This document shows, piece by piece, positions 44,524-55,460 of a stretch of 64,000 nucleotides of DNA. Made by a program: the position numbers and the translations under genes. Every line of letters starts with the position of its first letter. Position 1 is the first letter of the stretch. Where the stretch lies: the NCBI GenBank assembly GCA_002812745.2, contig NCSJ02000043.1, forward strand, positions 124,001 to 188,000, written 5' to 3'. The notes beneath the pieces are model-generated. The model was not told where the DNA came from and did no database searches. It was given only the letters and a program-made list of their open reading frames with translations. The stretch is from Scytalidium lignicola (lineage: Eukaryota > Ascomycota > Leotiomycetes).

Positions 44524-45212
44524 TTATAATGTCGTAATTAATACATCCTTCACCAGCACCCTGATCCTCTCCATCGCCCCTCTTTTCTCCCTCAAATACT
44601 GCACCCACATGACACTCAAAAACAGCAGACCAGTGCTATACATGATTGTCAAATATTCACTGACCCAATTCCTGTTATACGCTTTCAGATTTTCGATGAC
44701 GAGCTTGAAAAAGGGATGTCCTGGCACAGAGCCCAGCGCATCGTTAGCGATACCTGTCGGCGAAGTGCGACAGGCGAAGGTAGGAAATTGCAAGAGAGGA
44801 GTGAGGGGTCGGTATGGGCTAATGTCTAGATCGAGATATATGCCACCATAGTAGTAGAGAAGGAAATAGCGGATTGCATCAGCCCGTTGGATGGGGTGCG
44901 GGTAGGACTCATAGGTGGAGAGGAAAGAATGGTAGTGCTGCTTAATGAAAGTGTAGGCGGAGGCATCAGTCCTTCCAGTCCGGATGTAGATTCTTCACAG
45001 CTTGCTGTCCTTCCTTCCAGTGCACCAGGATAACCGTCTTGTACGTCTCATGTATAATCTTCGGGATCAGATGCTGGATGGATTAGTGGCATCTTGGAGT
45101 CCATTTGCGAAGAGTAAGCTAATCAGATATCGAGACCTGTAAGCAAAGATTGATACAAAGAGTATGACAAATACTAAGACAACAGAGCCACATCGCGTGG
45201 ATCGGGGGATCA
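44524..45212 (-). pseudogene. GT32 glycosyltransferase (inositol-phosphoceramide mannosyltransferase-like), frameshifted
   Basis: From an ATG at 45212 the minus strand encodes a membrane anchor (VVLVFVILFVSIFAYRS). One base out of frame near 45060 it then continues as IPKIIHETYKTV and HWKEGQQAVKNLHPDWK. After a second frame change near 44968 it goes on with AYTFIKQHYHSFLSTYESYP, IQRADAIRYFLLYYYGGIYLDLDI (DxD metal motif), PTGIANDALGSVPGHPFFK and VSEYLTIMYSTG. The order matches Sur1/Csh1/Och1-like GT32 enzymes that add mannose in the Golgi. The two frame changes leave no working reading frame as written. Both are small indels, so sequencing error is possible, although part of the segment between HPDWK and AYTF also seems missing. 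Confidence 0.7.
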
Positions 45213-45954
45213 TAATTCCATGTAGAGGACCATGTCCCTGTATTTCTGCTTCGCAGACTACGGAATACCTCAGGGGATGACCTTCAAAGCACGGCGTTGG
45301 CAAGGACTTTTTCAACGAGTAAATTAGTAGTATTATTTATACCATGTTAAACAGCGAAGACCCTTACACTTTTCCTTTCATAGTGGTCTGTGCAAAAGCA
45401 TCTCCCATAAAATAACGTGGAAAAAAGGGGACCATATCGTATAATACTGCGTCACCAATGCTATTGCACAGAGAAGGGCCGAGCGACATTTGATATCGCG
45501 CCTGCCAGGTCCCTGGAGTGACAGCCCTGCCAGCCCATTCGTAGGAGCCAAGTGACAGAATGCTTGATTGCTTGGCAGGGGCAGTTGTCGATGAGTGCAG
45601 ATTAGACCTCAGGTTGATGAAAAGATATGATTAAGACAGCCACATGGCCAGGACCATGTTCCTTTTGGCTGCCTAACAAGATTCTAAACCCGGCCGGACG
45701 ATGGCGTCTCTGAGACACCCAGCTCCAGTCAACACGAACACCGAGACCAACCACTAATTTTGTTGAAGTAGAGCACTGTCAAGCATTCAGCTGCGCCTTG
45801 GACTGGGCTTGCGTGGCAGACGGTGAGATGATAAAAGAGCGCACTTTTAAAGACAGGTGACACCCTATCCATGCCAATGACTTGGGCTGGACGGCAGCCG
45901 AACATTCGAGTTCCGTGAAACTCAGCCCTCGTAGAAACGGCGAGAAGCATCACC
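45213..45954. other. Intergenic, no supported gene
   Basis: Divergent region between the GT32 relic and a small secreted protein candidate. A minus frame 45974-45729 has no domain. Confidence 0.45.
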
Positions 45955-46586
45955 ATGAGGTATTTTGAGTCCAAGATTGCGCCAATTAAATTTGTTTTGG
46001 CTTTCGCGTTGTTCTTGTCTTTATCTTCCTATGCCTTGGACACCAGTAACTCGATATGTGCTGCCTTATCATTCCTACTCATTAATCTCGTGCCGCGTGA
46101 GCGATCGTCATGAGTGAGTTCTCTCAGAAACCTCCACCTCCACAGTTGAAGCAGACAACGTCGAGGAAGGACACAGGCTTCCCAGAACCTCTGAGCAAAG
46201 GTATAATCATCCCCAGGTACCCGGACAACGTTTTACTTTTTAACATCGATGCTTGATATTTTTAATTAACTCTGATCACAGACCGAAACACTACGTTGCC
46301 ACATCCAAATGCCGATACGAGCGAAGATGCATATATCGAAGCACATGAAATTGTTGTCAACCATGCACAAAATCGGCATCATATCCTCCCATTTCAACAC
46401 CACCACAAGAACAGTGACCAAGGAGAAATTCCGAGCAGCCTTTACAACAGCATAATAGCTGCAGAGAGCAGCAATGAGGATAAGAGGTCCAGGGGACTGG
46501 CACAAGAGGGGGAAGAAGAGCAAAATATATCGAGCGCACTGACGGATCAGAGGAATGAGGGAGGCCACAAAGAAAGAACAGAGTAA
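45955..46586 (+). CDS. Candidate small secreted protein, splicing uncertain
   Basis: The ATG at 45955 begins a convincing signal peptide (KFVLAFALFLSLSSYALDT) that ends at a GTAACT donor after 46045. Downstream are an acceptor CTCTCAG near 46126 with coding-like text (VEADNVEEGHRLPRTSEQ), a donor near 46200 and an acceptor CACAG near 46280. The final open frame to 46586 (PHPNADTSEDAYIEAHEIV, then hydrophilic, Glu/His-rich) looks coding but is not in phase with the best splice choices. A shorter product of about 75 residues is equally possible. No family recognised, and expression data would be needed to choose a model. A secreted effector-like role is only a guess from the signal peptide and size. 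Confidence 0.38.
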
Positions 46587-48647
46587 GCGCGTTAAGGGAA
46601 TTACAATTGCACAAAGTTTGAGTAGTTATGACACGGTGTTTTATGCTATTATTGCCTGTCGACATCCAGTGCTGTGCTAGGCCTGATCTAGTACACCGCA
46701 TGTCCAAAGTGTAGCCCATATCATTTTATTAGAGCTTGACTCCCTAAAACTACGGCTTGCAGGACTTGCACAAGTTCGAAGCCGCTGGCACTAACAGATG
46801 ATGAGTGGTCACCTCGTCCTTAGGTGGCATCTGCTCCCGCCAAGGCAAAATTCCCTCAACTTCATTCATGGCCAATGTTGGTCTAAGCGCAAGACATCCT
46901 TGAAGATATCAAACCGAGTACACAGGTCGGCCAACCCCCCAAGGGTGTGACTCCGGCAGCCGACCTACATCCTCTATCAAAACGGGCTTACAGCTCAAAG
47001 AGGGGTAGAGCGTGTGGCATCAGCACAAGGTCAGAGGGGGGAGACTTAAGTTATTGCGTTCGAAATTAGTTGACTTGTTATTTAAGTGTATCTCGAAAAT
47101 TGACGGCAATCTCAACTTCGAGGCCTCANCACAGCTGCATATTTCCCCACTAAAGCAGAATCCCTCTCAGATTAATTTATACCATTTACTAGTAAAGTAA
47201 GTGATACTATTTGTCAAGGCACTAGATATATATATAAAGACATTGGATTTCTTTGATTTATGCGGATATTATAAATCTAAATACCATAAATGACGCTACC
47301 CTAGTTGCAAGCAATCACTCCCCTTACAATCCTTAAAAAATTTAAATTTTACTCCATAACCCAACCAAACCGCCCGCCCCAGCTCTGTTATAACTGTATT
47401 TCTTTATCCTTTAGTTTCGAATGCATTAATATTATTCCTTGTTGGTGCTGATATCGTTGTAATAAACGCCTTGTGGTTTCCACTCCGGGGCTAACAGGCT
47501 ACGACATAGGCCACACGCAAGCTGCCAGCATCTTAAATCCTTCAGTAAGACGCCCTGTCGTACGTTTCGCAATGACATATCCAACTGCCTCCTTTGGATG
47601 ACATGCTACGCAGCTCCGAGAGGGAGAATGTAAACCCCCAAGAATGAGTGTTCAATTAGCAGAAACACCCCTCGAATGGCTTTTAGAGCAGATGCCAAGA
47701 GAAAACCATGTTGCTGTACGGAGTAACTTACGGACGCCTCATCTCTTTGGTTGTTATCGCGCCGCACGTGCCTCCAACTCCCAGGGCGACAGGACCCGTA
47801 GCAGTAATCGTATACGTCAACAGCGCACAAATCCAACGGCTCTTCTAGGGATGTTCGCGATGTTCTCACGGTAATGGGCCCGTCTAGAGCGCGCTCACCA
47901 AGTCGCACTATACCTGGTATACAGTATCTGACCCAGAACATTTGCGCTGGATACCGGGTGACCTTACGAGTGAGACTGCGGAGGCTTCATCTCATGAAGA
48001 TGCAATCCTCTCTCTACGCAATTATTTGCACAAACTCCAGTATTGCCTCGTAGACAGCAATGGCATTCCACAGAGTCTGTCTGCGCACATGCACAGATTG
48101 TGTTGAAGCACCGAAGACACGAGGTTGGATCAAGCCTCTGGCATCCGAATCTTCCTCCGATCCTCTGCTGGTCCGTTACATGACTGCCAAGACATAAGAC
48201 AACTGGAACATCCAGAAGGGGGCAGATACCGTAGAACAGAAGCTTTCTTGGCGTTGCCGGATCCAGCTAATAAATATCGATCGCAACTACCCCCCTCTTC
48301 GCCAGGATGGTCTATCGGCTCACGTTCCTTTGAACATCGCCCACCTCTCGTTATTGCTATATATCTGTCTCTCCTGCTCGTTGCAGTTAGGATTTCTCTA
48401 ATTTTCGCGCTTCTTCTACAGTTCTACCCCGTTTAACTTATTCTCGTCGTTGAAGACGAAGAAGCGAGAGAATGAGTGTCTAGAGAACCCGGGGACCATC
48501 GCGTACTCGTATTCGCAGGAAGAGCTAAGTGTCAAGAGCACTCAAGGAGTCGCAGAGTCGCACTTACAGCCCACGTCGAACCTGCACGGTCAATTCTAAA
48601 GGCCTCCTTCCATCAGCAGTCAAAATACTTAGCTCTGGTTCCTAAAA
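46587..48647. other. Intergenic, no supported gene
   Basis: About 2 kb. On the minus strand near 46890-46760 an open stretch reads EGILPWREQMPPKDEV and ends KSCKP-stop, coding-like but without a family. The plus frame 48125-48436 has no domain. AT-rich around 47200-47450. Confidence 0.4.
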
Positions 48648-49379
48648 ATGAAGCCAGCATCACCGCCCTCCCTCCTACTCTTCCTCCAGTTTACCAGCGC
48701 CGCGCCAATTGCCCCTTACTACAGAAAGGGCGCTTCCGAAGGATGTATCAATGGATCCCCTCAACAATTATCACCCAAAGGATTTAGGTGCCAAATCCCA
48801 GTATTAAAACACTCTGGGCCGCAACACCTTTCCCACGTTCCGTTGTCGTCACCACCAGCTCTAGAGGAAGAAGGTGATGATGAAGAGGCAATTTGGTTTG
48901 ATGATAAACCAATTCCTTCATTGCAAACCATGCCAGCTGAAGAACCAAGAGATGTTCAACCACCCAGAACCATCTCAACGATGAGAAGACCGGACGGATT
49001 GGTGTGGGAAGAAGACGGAGTAGTGTTTGAGCAAGGCGGAAGGGTGTGGGACCAGGACAATGCCAATTTACTCGTTGTGTTGTTAGTATTTGCATTCTTG
49101 TGTATCATGCTAGGCACGGAGGCCATAAAGAGGATTAATGGAAGGTAAGCTATTTTCATTAATGCTCTTTTTTTCCCGCCTTTTTTCAGCCTTGGTTCTG
49201 CTTTACCTTAGAGTGTTACGTGATTCTTCTGAATATTTCCAATGATCCTTGTTAATTAACCTTTTCTCACGCGTCCTTTTCTTCTTCTAAGGGGTACTTT
49301 ACTTAAATATCCGAAAACAGGAATCGGATTCGAAGACGAGGAGAAGAGTGAAGGGAGATGGTACGTCTCTCCAGGTTAA
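48648..49379 (+). CDS. Small signal-peptide protein with one C-terminal membrane helix
   Basis: Exon 1 is 48648-49144 and exon 2 49292-49379, joined across GTAAGC...TTCTAAG to 194 residues; without splicing it stops after 166. The N terminus is a signal peptide (MKPASPPSLLLFLQFTSAAP). The middle is acidic and Pro-rich (PPALEEEGDDEEAIWFDDKP) and contains a twin pattern GLVWEEDGVVFEQGGRVWDQD. A membrane helix follows (NLLVVLLVFAFLCIMLG), then a short basic/acidic tail. The splice is preferred because the second exon continues in frame with a sensible tail (LKYPKTGIGFEDEEKSEG). No family recognised. It would be a small single-pass surface or endomembrane protein. Confidence 0.6.
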
Positions 49380-50008
49380 ACGCGATCATTCAATGAGAAT
49401 ATGACTTATACATGACACTAGTTACAGTGAGTTGTTGGGGGGGGGNAAGTATTGCTTAGCATGAGATTTTGGCATGGAATTTTGCAAACGGCATTCAGAG
49501 CACCTGGATCGCGTTACTTTATGATGTTATTTATACACCTTCTAATCTCTCCTTCTACTCCATTTCACTTGCCGAGTGTTAATTTTACCAAAGACATTGC
49601 TGCATAGCCGAAATTCCTACATGAGGCATCCACAGCCCCTATTATATTCCTTTTCGCGGAGCTGTACTAAAATCAAGCCCAAGCCTACCTGAAACCCCCT
49701 GACCTCGGCTCCTCGTATTTTTTGGACTAGAATGCGACTGCAGGGTACTGATTGGTACAGTACTAAACGTGGCCTGCTAAACGTAGGATTGCATCCTCGC
49801 CTATACTTGCAAATGCTTAGCCTACACGTCCGATTTACAGTATGTGGAGAAGAGACAGTACCCCATGAGTGTTTAGCAAGCACCTGCTTCCCTTGATCCT
49901 TCTTTCTTGCAACTCTTGTCCTTCACATCTGTCTTCCAAAGGCCTAGTTCTCTTTTGTTTTCTCTTTTCTTCTGTTGGAGTCACATCTGTAACTTGTTAC
50001 TTGCAGTC
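49380..50008. other. Intergenic; contains a G run with an N
   Basis: The G run at about 49437-49446 is unresolved. No supported gene. Confidence 0.5.
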
Positions 50009-51013
50009 ATGATCCACCCTGATATTGACGGCGACCGGAGATTGTTATTCTTTCCGTTGGAACCAATCTCACCATTATCAGCACTCATTATATCCATCTT
50101 CTTTGTTGTTCTTTTCCTAATTCGGTATTACATCTTGGAAAGCTTCTTTCTTCAGTGGCTGTATGGCAGTACTTATACGGATCTCAGCGAATTAAACCGT
50201 CGAGGCTTTATGAATTATTATATTGCAAGCGTAACAAAAATAATTATTCTGATCGTAGTAACTTATTCTTTTATTGACGTTACGTTTTGCAATGCCACTT
50301 ACTACATGCTATATGTGCTAGGGTTGGTAGTTACCATAAGAGATATATTAGTTGTAGTTTTACAAATGTTGATTAGGATGTACGTATTTAAGCTTATTTA
50401 TCGAACAAAACTATTATTACAGTTCTACACTATACAAGAACGATTATTATCAGGCAGTTTATCATTACCATCAATTTAAGACTTGTCTAAGAGAAGGACA
50501 CGGATATTAAATTTCTTTTATGTACCATGTAGAATAAGTAACTATAATCTTTTGCATACTTTTGCTAGCATAAGGAAGCTAAACATATTAAAAGGTGCTT
50601 TTGATATTATTTCTGAATTCTTTCCGCATGTTTCAATCATCCTCTATATAATCTATTATAATCATCATAGTTTCTTGTACTGTATCTTCCTTATATCTTG
50701 TATCATTATTGCAACTAGGACAAGCTTGGAGACGATAATGACTATATACCTTTTTGGTAGTTTGTAGGCAAAATGGGAGACAGCGTTTAAGGTCGCAACA
50801 CCCCTACTTTATGTGGCATTCTCCGCTGCTCAGATCCATGGAAGTATAGTGTTCTGGCGTATGTACAAATGTCAGGGCCAACTTCTGGCCGAGAAAGTCA
50901 CTGCAGATGTCAAGTTCAGCGAACTTTCCGTTAAAGCAATTCAAGAGAGGAAGGCAACATCTATAGTATATCAAGTTGCAGATATATCTCAAAATCCGAA
51001 ATTGTTCACATGA
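50009..51013 (+). pseudogene. TLC-domain-type membrane protein, RIP-damaged
   Basis: From the ATG at 50009 the frame reads MIHPDIDGDRRLLFFPLEP followed by several membrane helices (ALIISIFFVVLFLIRYYI, FMNYYIASVTKIIILIVV). It shifts frame after IYRTK near 50410, with the continuation TVLHYTRTIII in the next frame. Stops stand where Trp would be expected: TAA before EKDTDIKFLLC, TAG after LLCTM and TAG at 50765-50767 in FGSL-stop-AKWETAFKV. An intron probably separated LLCTM and GAFDIISEFFPH. The last part (VAFSAAQIHGSIVFWRMYK) is well preserved. The layout suggests a fungal TRAM/LAG1/CLN8-type protein. All three nonsense changes fit TGG to TAG/TAA. Confidence 0.65.
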
Positions 51014-52899
51014 CAATTCCACTTTTAGTTGATTCCATTTTTCTGTTGTAATATGGTGGATTTATGCCACCTTACCGTCGTATTGACTACACGCACGAAC
51101 TCCACCGTGCAGTTGTCAGTTTACGGCTAGAACCTACAGCAGTTGATTACAACCGTGTATTGACTGCTACTCTGTATATATTAAAACCAATTCGTAACTC
51201 CCTGATATAGTAAATCAGCTGTTCTGAATCAATTATCTGTGCCTGAGTATACCATTTTCAATAATTCTATTTTTAACAATTCCAAAGCGTCACGGTTCTT
51301 ATTTGCAATATATTGTAGGCATCTCAAGTACTACAAGTTTAACAGCCTTAACGTTAACTTACTCAAAGAGGATCAGCCCATTAAATGTCTGATTATATTC
51401 TTGTGTTGGTAACAATAGTCAGTAAATATCTTATATATGCAAAAAAAGTTGNAAAAAAATATTCGTTTTTAAACCCTTTAATTATATTATTTTCTTAATT
51501 CAATAATGATGTTTGTTTTTAACGTTTAATCCTTATAATCTTATGCTTTATACAACCTACCTCTTAAAGGAGATTATAATCTAAGTTGGGTTAGGTTGTA
51601 ATGATTATAAGACCTTTAATTAATGCTCTTTTCTAATTAAAAAGTTTTAGTAAGAGAAGAGCTTTTTTTTTTGGATTTGAATTTCTTTCATTTACAAGAT
51701 AGAGTAAAAGTTAGCTCTCTTATTAATAATATTAATTTTGCCCTTTAGATTATGTATAGATATGATTTCATATACAAGGTTATACCTTACTAGATATATA
51801 AGTTCTATATCGTCCTAAGATACTCTAGTTAAGAGTAGTATATTTACATCTTGTCGATCTGTTTATGTTAAATATAAGAAGCCTTGAACCAATAGACAAA
51901 GTACTATTTGCTATCAAAGGTTAATAAATTTAAGGCTTGTTTAGCAATGCCTATAAAATGCTTCATATTCCCTACTCCATATTATTTAGTAATCGGGCCT
52001 TCAAATTTACATACTTCAAGATTTCATACGTACTAATACTAATTAGTTTTAACTTCACATTTTAATTATAACTGTACATGTATTATGGTGGCCTCATAAC
52101 TATATGATTTGTAGGGTTCCTAGTACTGTGTTACTTCAGTAAGACAAACTTGCGCCGTCGGAACTTACGTAACACTAATAATAGTTTGACCGGGCTTTTA
52201 GTGAAATACGTTGTAATAATTTGTGCTTGTATACATCCTTGCGGATTCAGCATTCCACTCCCGACGTAGCATCACTCAATCTCTGTGAAAATCAATGGGC
52301 TGTGCAATCATAACTCACGAGCAGAGAAGTGATCCTCAAAATCGCTCACTCAGCGGGTCGGTAGCACAGTCCACCCATTCAGAAGGGATAAGGATGTCAT
52401 CATACGAGTCACCGCGGGAATTTTTTTTCCTTCTTCCGCTCAGCGGGTACAGTATTCTTTGGCTACATAATATGCATGATGACCCAATGAATGTAAAATC
52501 ACAGAACACCTTTGCTTTAGACTTTCCAAAAACCAATTAAATCTTTGATTGGTTGTTCATTATAGAATATCACATTGCTTAAGGAGATCAATCTCCTTCG
52601 AAACACTGGCGGCTATCAACGCTCATCACAGACCAGCAGCTCCGAGCACACTAGCTTGTGAGCTACTGCAATCAACTCGACCACCATAGAACAAACGTCA
52701 GTTTATAGCATCTTCAAATCAGTATGTCGACTGAGATAAGATCTCTATAGCAGTTATACAAGCTCCTTCATGTTATCGAATTTCACACTAGCCAACTAAC
52801 ATCCTACAGCATAGCTCCTCCTACCTATCAAAACCACGAATTTCTTTGAACTGATTTATCCTCCACACCCTAATCCCCTGTTTGGCATCCAGGGGAGGT
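51014..52899. other. AT-rich intergenic
   Basis: The 51.4-52.1 kb part is strongly AT-rich, resembling the transposon wreck at the right end, but no retroelement text could be read. The last few hundred bases are the promoter of the iron permease gene. Confidence 0.45.
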
Positions 52900-54459
52900 A
52901 TGGAGCAGGTAATCAGGGCTATTCGATCCCCGGGGGATAGACGTGTAGTCGAGTATGCTGCAGCGACACAAGTGGTACGAAATGTCGAGAAGGGTGAAGA
53001 AGATAAGGTAATCGGTTTCTCTACCAGGAATATCCCTATTTACAACTTCACGAACAAGACAAAGCTCTTAGACCGCTGGCTTGACAAGATTGTAGAGTTC
53101 TCGGGGTCAGAATTCATGTTTTTCACGATTGTCACCTCTCTTCTAATATGGGCATTCCTCGGCATTCCATTCGATCTTTCAAATACCTGGCAAGTGACCA
53201 TATCCGATGCTCAAGCTATTGTCAATATGGTATTTGATGCCTTTATCATGCGTCAACAGTTTAATTCTCATGACTCGCTTATGAAGGTTTCGGCCTGTTT
53301 GAGATCTCGTACAAGGAGCAACCAGAGAATGCTTAGAAAGCTTATGGCGAGCGGAAAGTATGAGAAGATCAACGGGACACAATTTTATGAGCTGCAGCAA
53401 ACAGAATTTTCCTTTCAGCTGCCCACAGAGAATTGGTTTGGTCGAGTCTCTACTTGCGTCTCTAATATTATGGGGCATATCATCACGGTTGCCGCTTTTT
53501 GGGCAGGCATATTCATCTGGATTGGATTCGGAAAATACTGCAATTGGTCAAATACATGGCAGTTGTATATCAACTCAGCCACCTCAGCATTAATGGTGTT
53601 TCTTCTCGCCTTCCTAGCTAATATTCGCGAACGACACCAGAAGTACACTACAAAATGCATGGAGTCGATATACGCAGTTGATTCTACTCTCGAGCTCAGA
53701 CTTCGCCTTGTTACTGACGATGTTGTTGAAAATGAATCCGTCTCTATCCCTATTCCTAACAGGACCCGGATCCAGCGCGGAATCGACTATTATGCAGATC
53801 TAGTGGGAACTCTAATTGGTATTGCAATCCTGATTCTGGTACTGGCCGTTTGGGTGGCAATTGGCCCTGCTTTCAGGTTTAACGCGAACTGGTGGCTCCT
53901 CATAGGCACGTATGCCGGACTGGTTGGCTTGAACGATGGATTTGTTCTCCGCAATGTTTGCAACGTACTAGCTAGATACGAAGATGCCGAGTTCATACGA
54001 GTAACTTATGATGATATAGATATGTTAGCTACAATTGGGGTACAGCTTAACGAAGAGTGTGTTGCGGACAACTCACTCACTGTCCGGATGTCGATTGCAA
54101 TGGGTGACATCTCCTCTCATGAACTGACAGTCGTTCTTGGTGTTGCTACAATTATTGGATTAATCATCGGTGCCAGCGCCACGGGTTGGAGCGTTACAGG
54201 ACAGCTTCTCTGCAATGTTCCTCCCAGCATCATCGAATCTTTCTTCACGATGATCTTGATTACTGGACACAATATCTGGGAGGCTAAGAGACGGGTTGAT
54301 CTTCATAACATTTATCTGAGAAGGCTGAAACTCATCTCATATGTGAATACACTAGATAAGCTCAAAGAGGAGTCAGCAGAGATCGTTAATGCTGTAGTTT
54401 CGCAAGTTGTCCTCTCTCAAGCGAACTTCAATGAAGTTCCAGAAGTTGATCTCTCGTAA
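52900..54459 (+). CDS. Low-affinity iron permease (Fet4-like)
   Basis: The ATG at 52900 gives 519 residues (MEQVIRAIRSPGDRRVVEY). The same frame is open slightly upstream only through a non-ATG start. About ten membrane segments are grouped in repeated blocks, each with the family pattern of a helix, then a Trp-rich loop: SEFMFFTIVTSLLIWAFLG...NTWQ, ISDAQAIVNMVFDAFIMRQQ, AGIFIWIGFGKYCNWSNTWQL, and SIIESFFTMILITGHNIWEAKR. This matches the Fet4 / low-affinity Fe permease family, which takes up ferrous iron and some other divalent metals at the plasma membrane. There are no lesions. It stands alone, with no ferroxidase or siderophore gene beside it. Confidence 0.85.
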   Translation: MEQVIRAIRSPGDRRVVEYAAATQVVRNVEKGEEDKVIGFSTRNIPIYNFTNKTKLLDRWLDKIVEFSGSEFMFFTIVTSLLIWAFLGIPFDLSNTWQVTISDAQAIVNMVFDAFIMRQQFNSHDSLMKVSACLRSRTRSNQRMLRKLMASGKYEKINGTQFYELQQTEFSFQLPTENWFGRVSTCVSNIMGHIITVAAFWAGIFIWIGFGKYCNWSNTWQLYINSATSALMVFLLAFLANIRERHQKYTTKCMESIYAVDSTLELRLRLVTDDVVENESVSIPIPNRTRIQRGIDYYADLVGTLIGIAILILVLAVWVAIGPAFRFNANWWLLIGTYAGLVGLNDGFVLRNVCNVLARYEDAEFIRVTYDDIDMLATIGVQLNEECVADNSLTVRMSIAMGDISSHELTVVLGVATIIGLIIGASATGWSVTGQLLCNVPPSIIESFFTMILITGHNIWEAKRRVDLHNIYLRRLKLISYVNTLDKLKEESAEIVNAVVSQVVLSQANFNEVPEVDLS

Positions 54460-55460
54460 CCTTCGAGAGTTAAACTTCCGCTAGTTCGATATCGTATAAT
54501 TTGACCCCCTTGTGTGTTTAAAATAGACCTATTTAGTAGAAGTTCATCTTATCTAAAAGCTGTTGCTTAAAATGAAAAATAATTAATTAGTTAGTTAAAA
54601 ATAAAAGTTTAATGTTACTTAACTTGGCTAAATAATTATATTATCCAATTTTGAAGTGTTAATCTTAAGCTTTGGTTGATATAATAACTTTTTCCCCCCA
54701 CTGTTTTTATAGCTAATAAGAGACATTAGTGACCACATCTGTTGTAGGTTGAACAGATGTGAAATGATGAGGGTACTGATACGGCATGGGAGAAGGACAC
54801 GGATATCAAGTATGTGGGAATCTAGAGCAGAGGGTTGCTTTGAGATCCATGACGCTTTTTTGTCAGTCCATATGGCGGTGGTCAATGTATCCGCGCACAT
54901 CTTTTGTTTATCGATTTATTCTCCGAACCTCCATGACGCGCGCAGCAAATGCTAGCATGCATGTCTCGAGCGTTGATTCGACACAAAGGTACGGGCGACA
55001 CATCAAGTAAGTCTTGCATGCTGATACAGGAATACATACATTGGTACCCGTATCCAAGCCCGTGGCGCTGGGACGGCGCTGAAGCTTCAGCCCTCTTTTT
55101 GCAGCTTCCCGATACGTGATGGCGCGTGAGAGTCACGTGGCCCACGCCGCTGCTCATTCGGCCTTTGGTTCTGTTGATGCTCCCCCACCAGTGCGACCAC
55201 TCGACCAGTCAACACGAACCGGGTGCGTAGACTAGGATGCTGCAATCTTGCAGTGCTGTACGTAAGGTATTATCTGCTTTGGCCGATAACACCATTCGCA
55301 TGCATGATAACGCAATAATTCAACATGGTGGACGAACGCGACCAGCAGCAGCATCAGCAGTACGCGAGATTAATATTGCCCGTGACGCTGGCTATATACC
55401 ACAGTGCAGATCCATCCTGCAGGATCCTCTGCTGAATATTGGAACTGTCCAGAATCGAGC
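54460..55460. promoter_or_regulatory. Intergenic and promoter of the amino acid transporter
   Basis: AT-rich to 54.7 kb, then more balanced. Short frames on both strands at 54.6-55.5 kb show no domain. Confidence 0.45.

Noticed and set aside
40170..49379. A secondary-metabolite gene cluster around the Ppo gene
   Set aside because: No polyketide, peptide or terpene synthase and no tailoring enzymes. The neighbours are a lipid glycosyltransferase relic and small secreted proteins.
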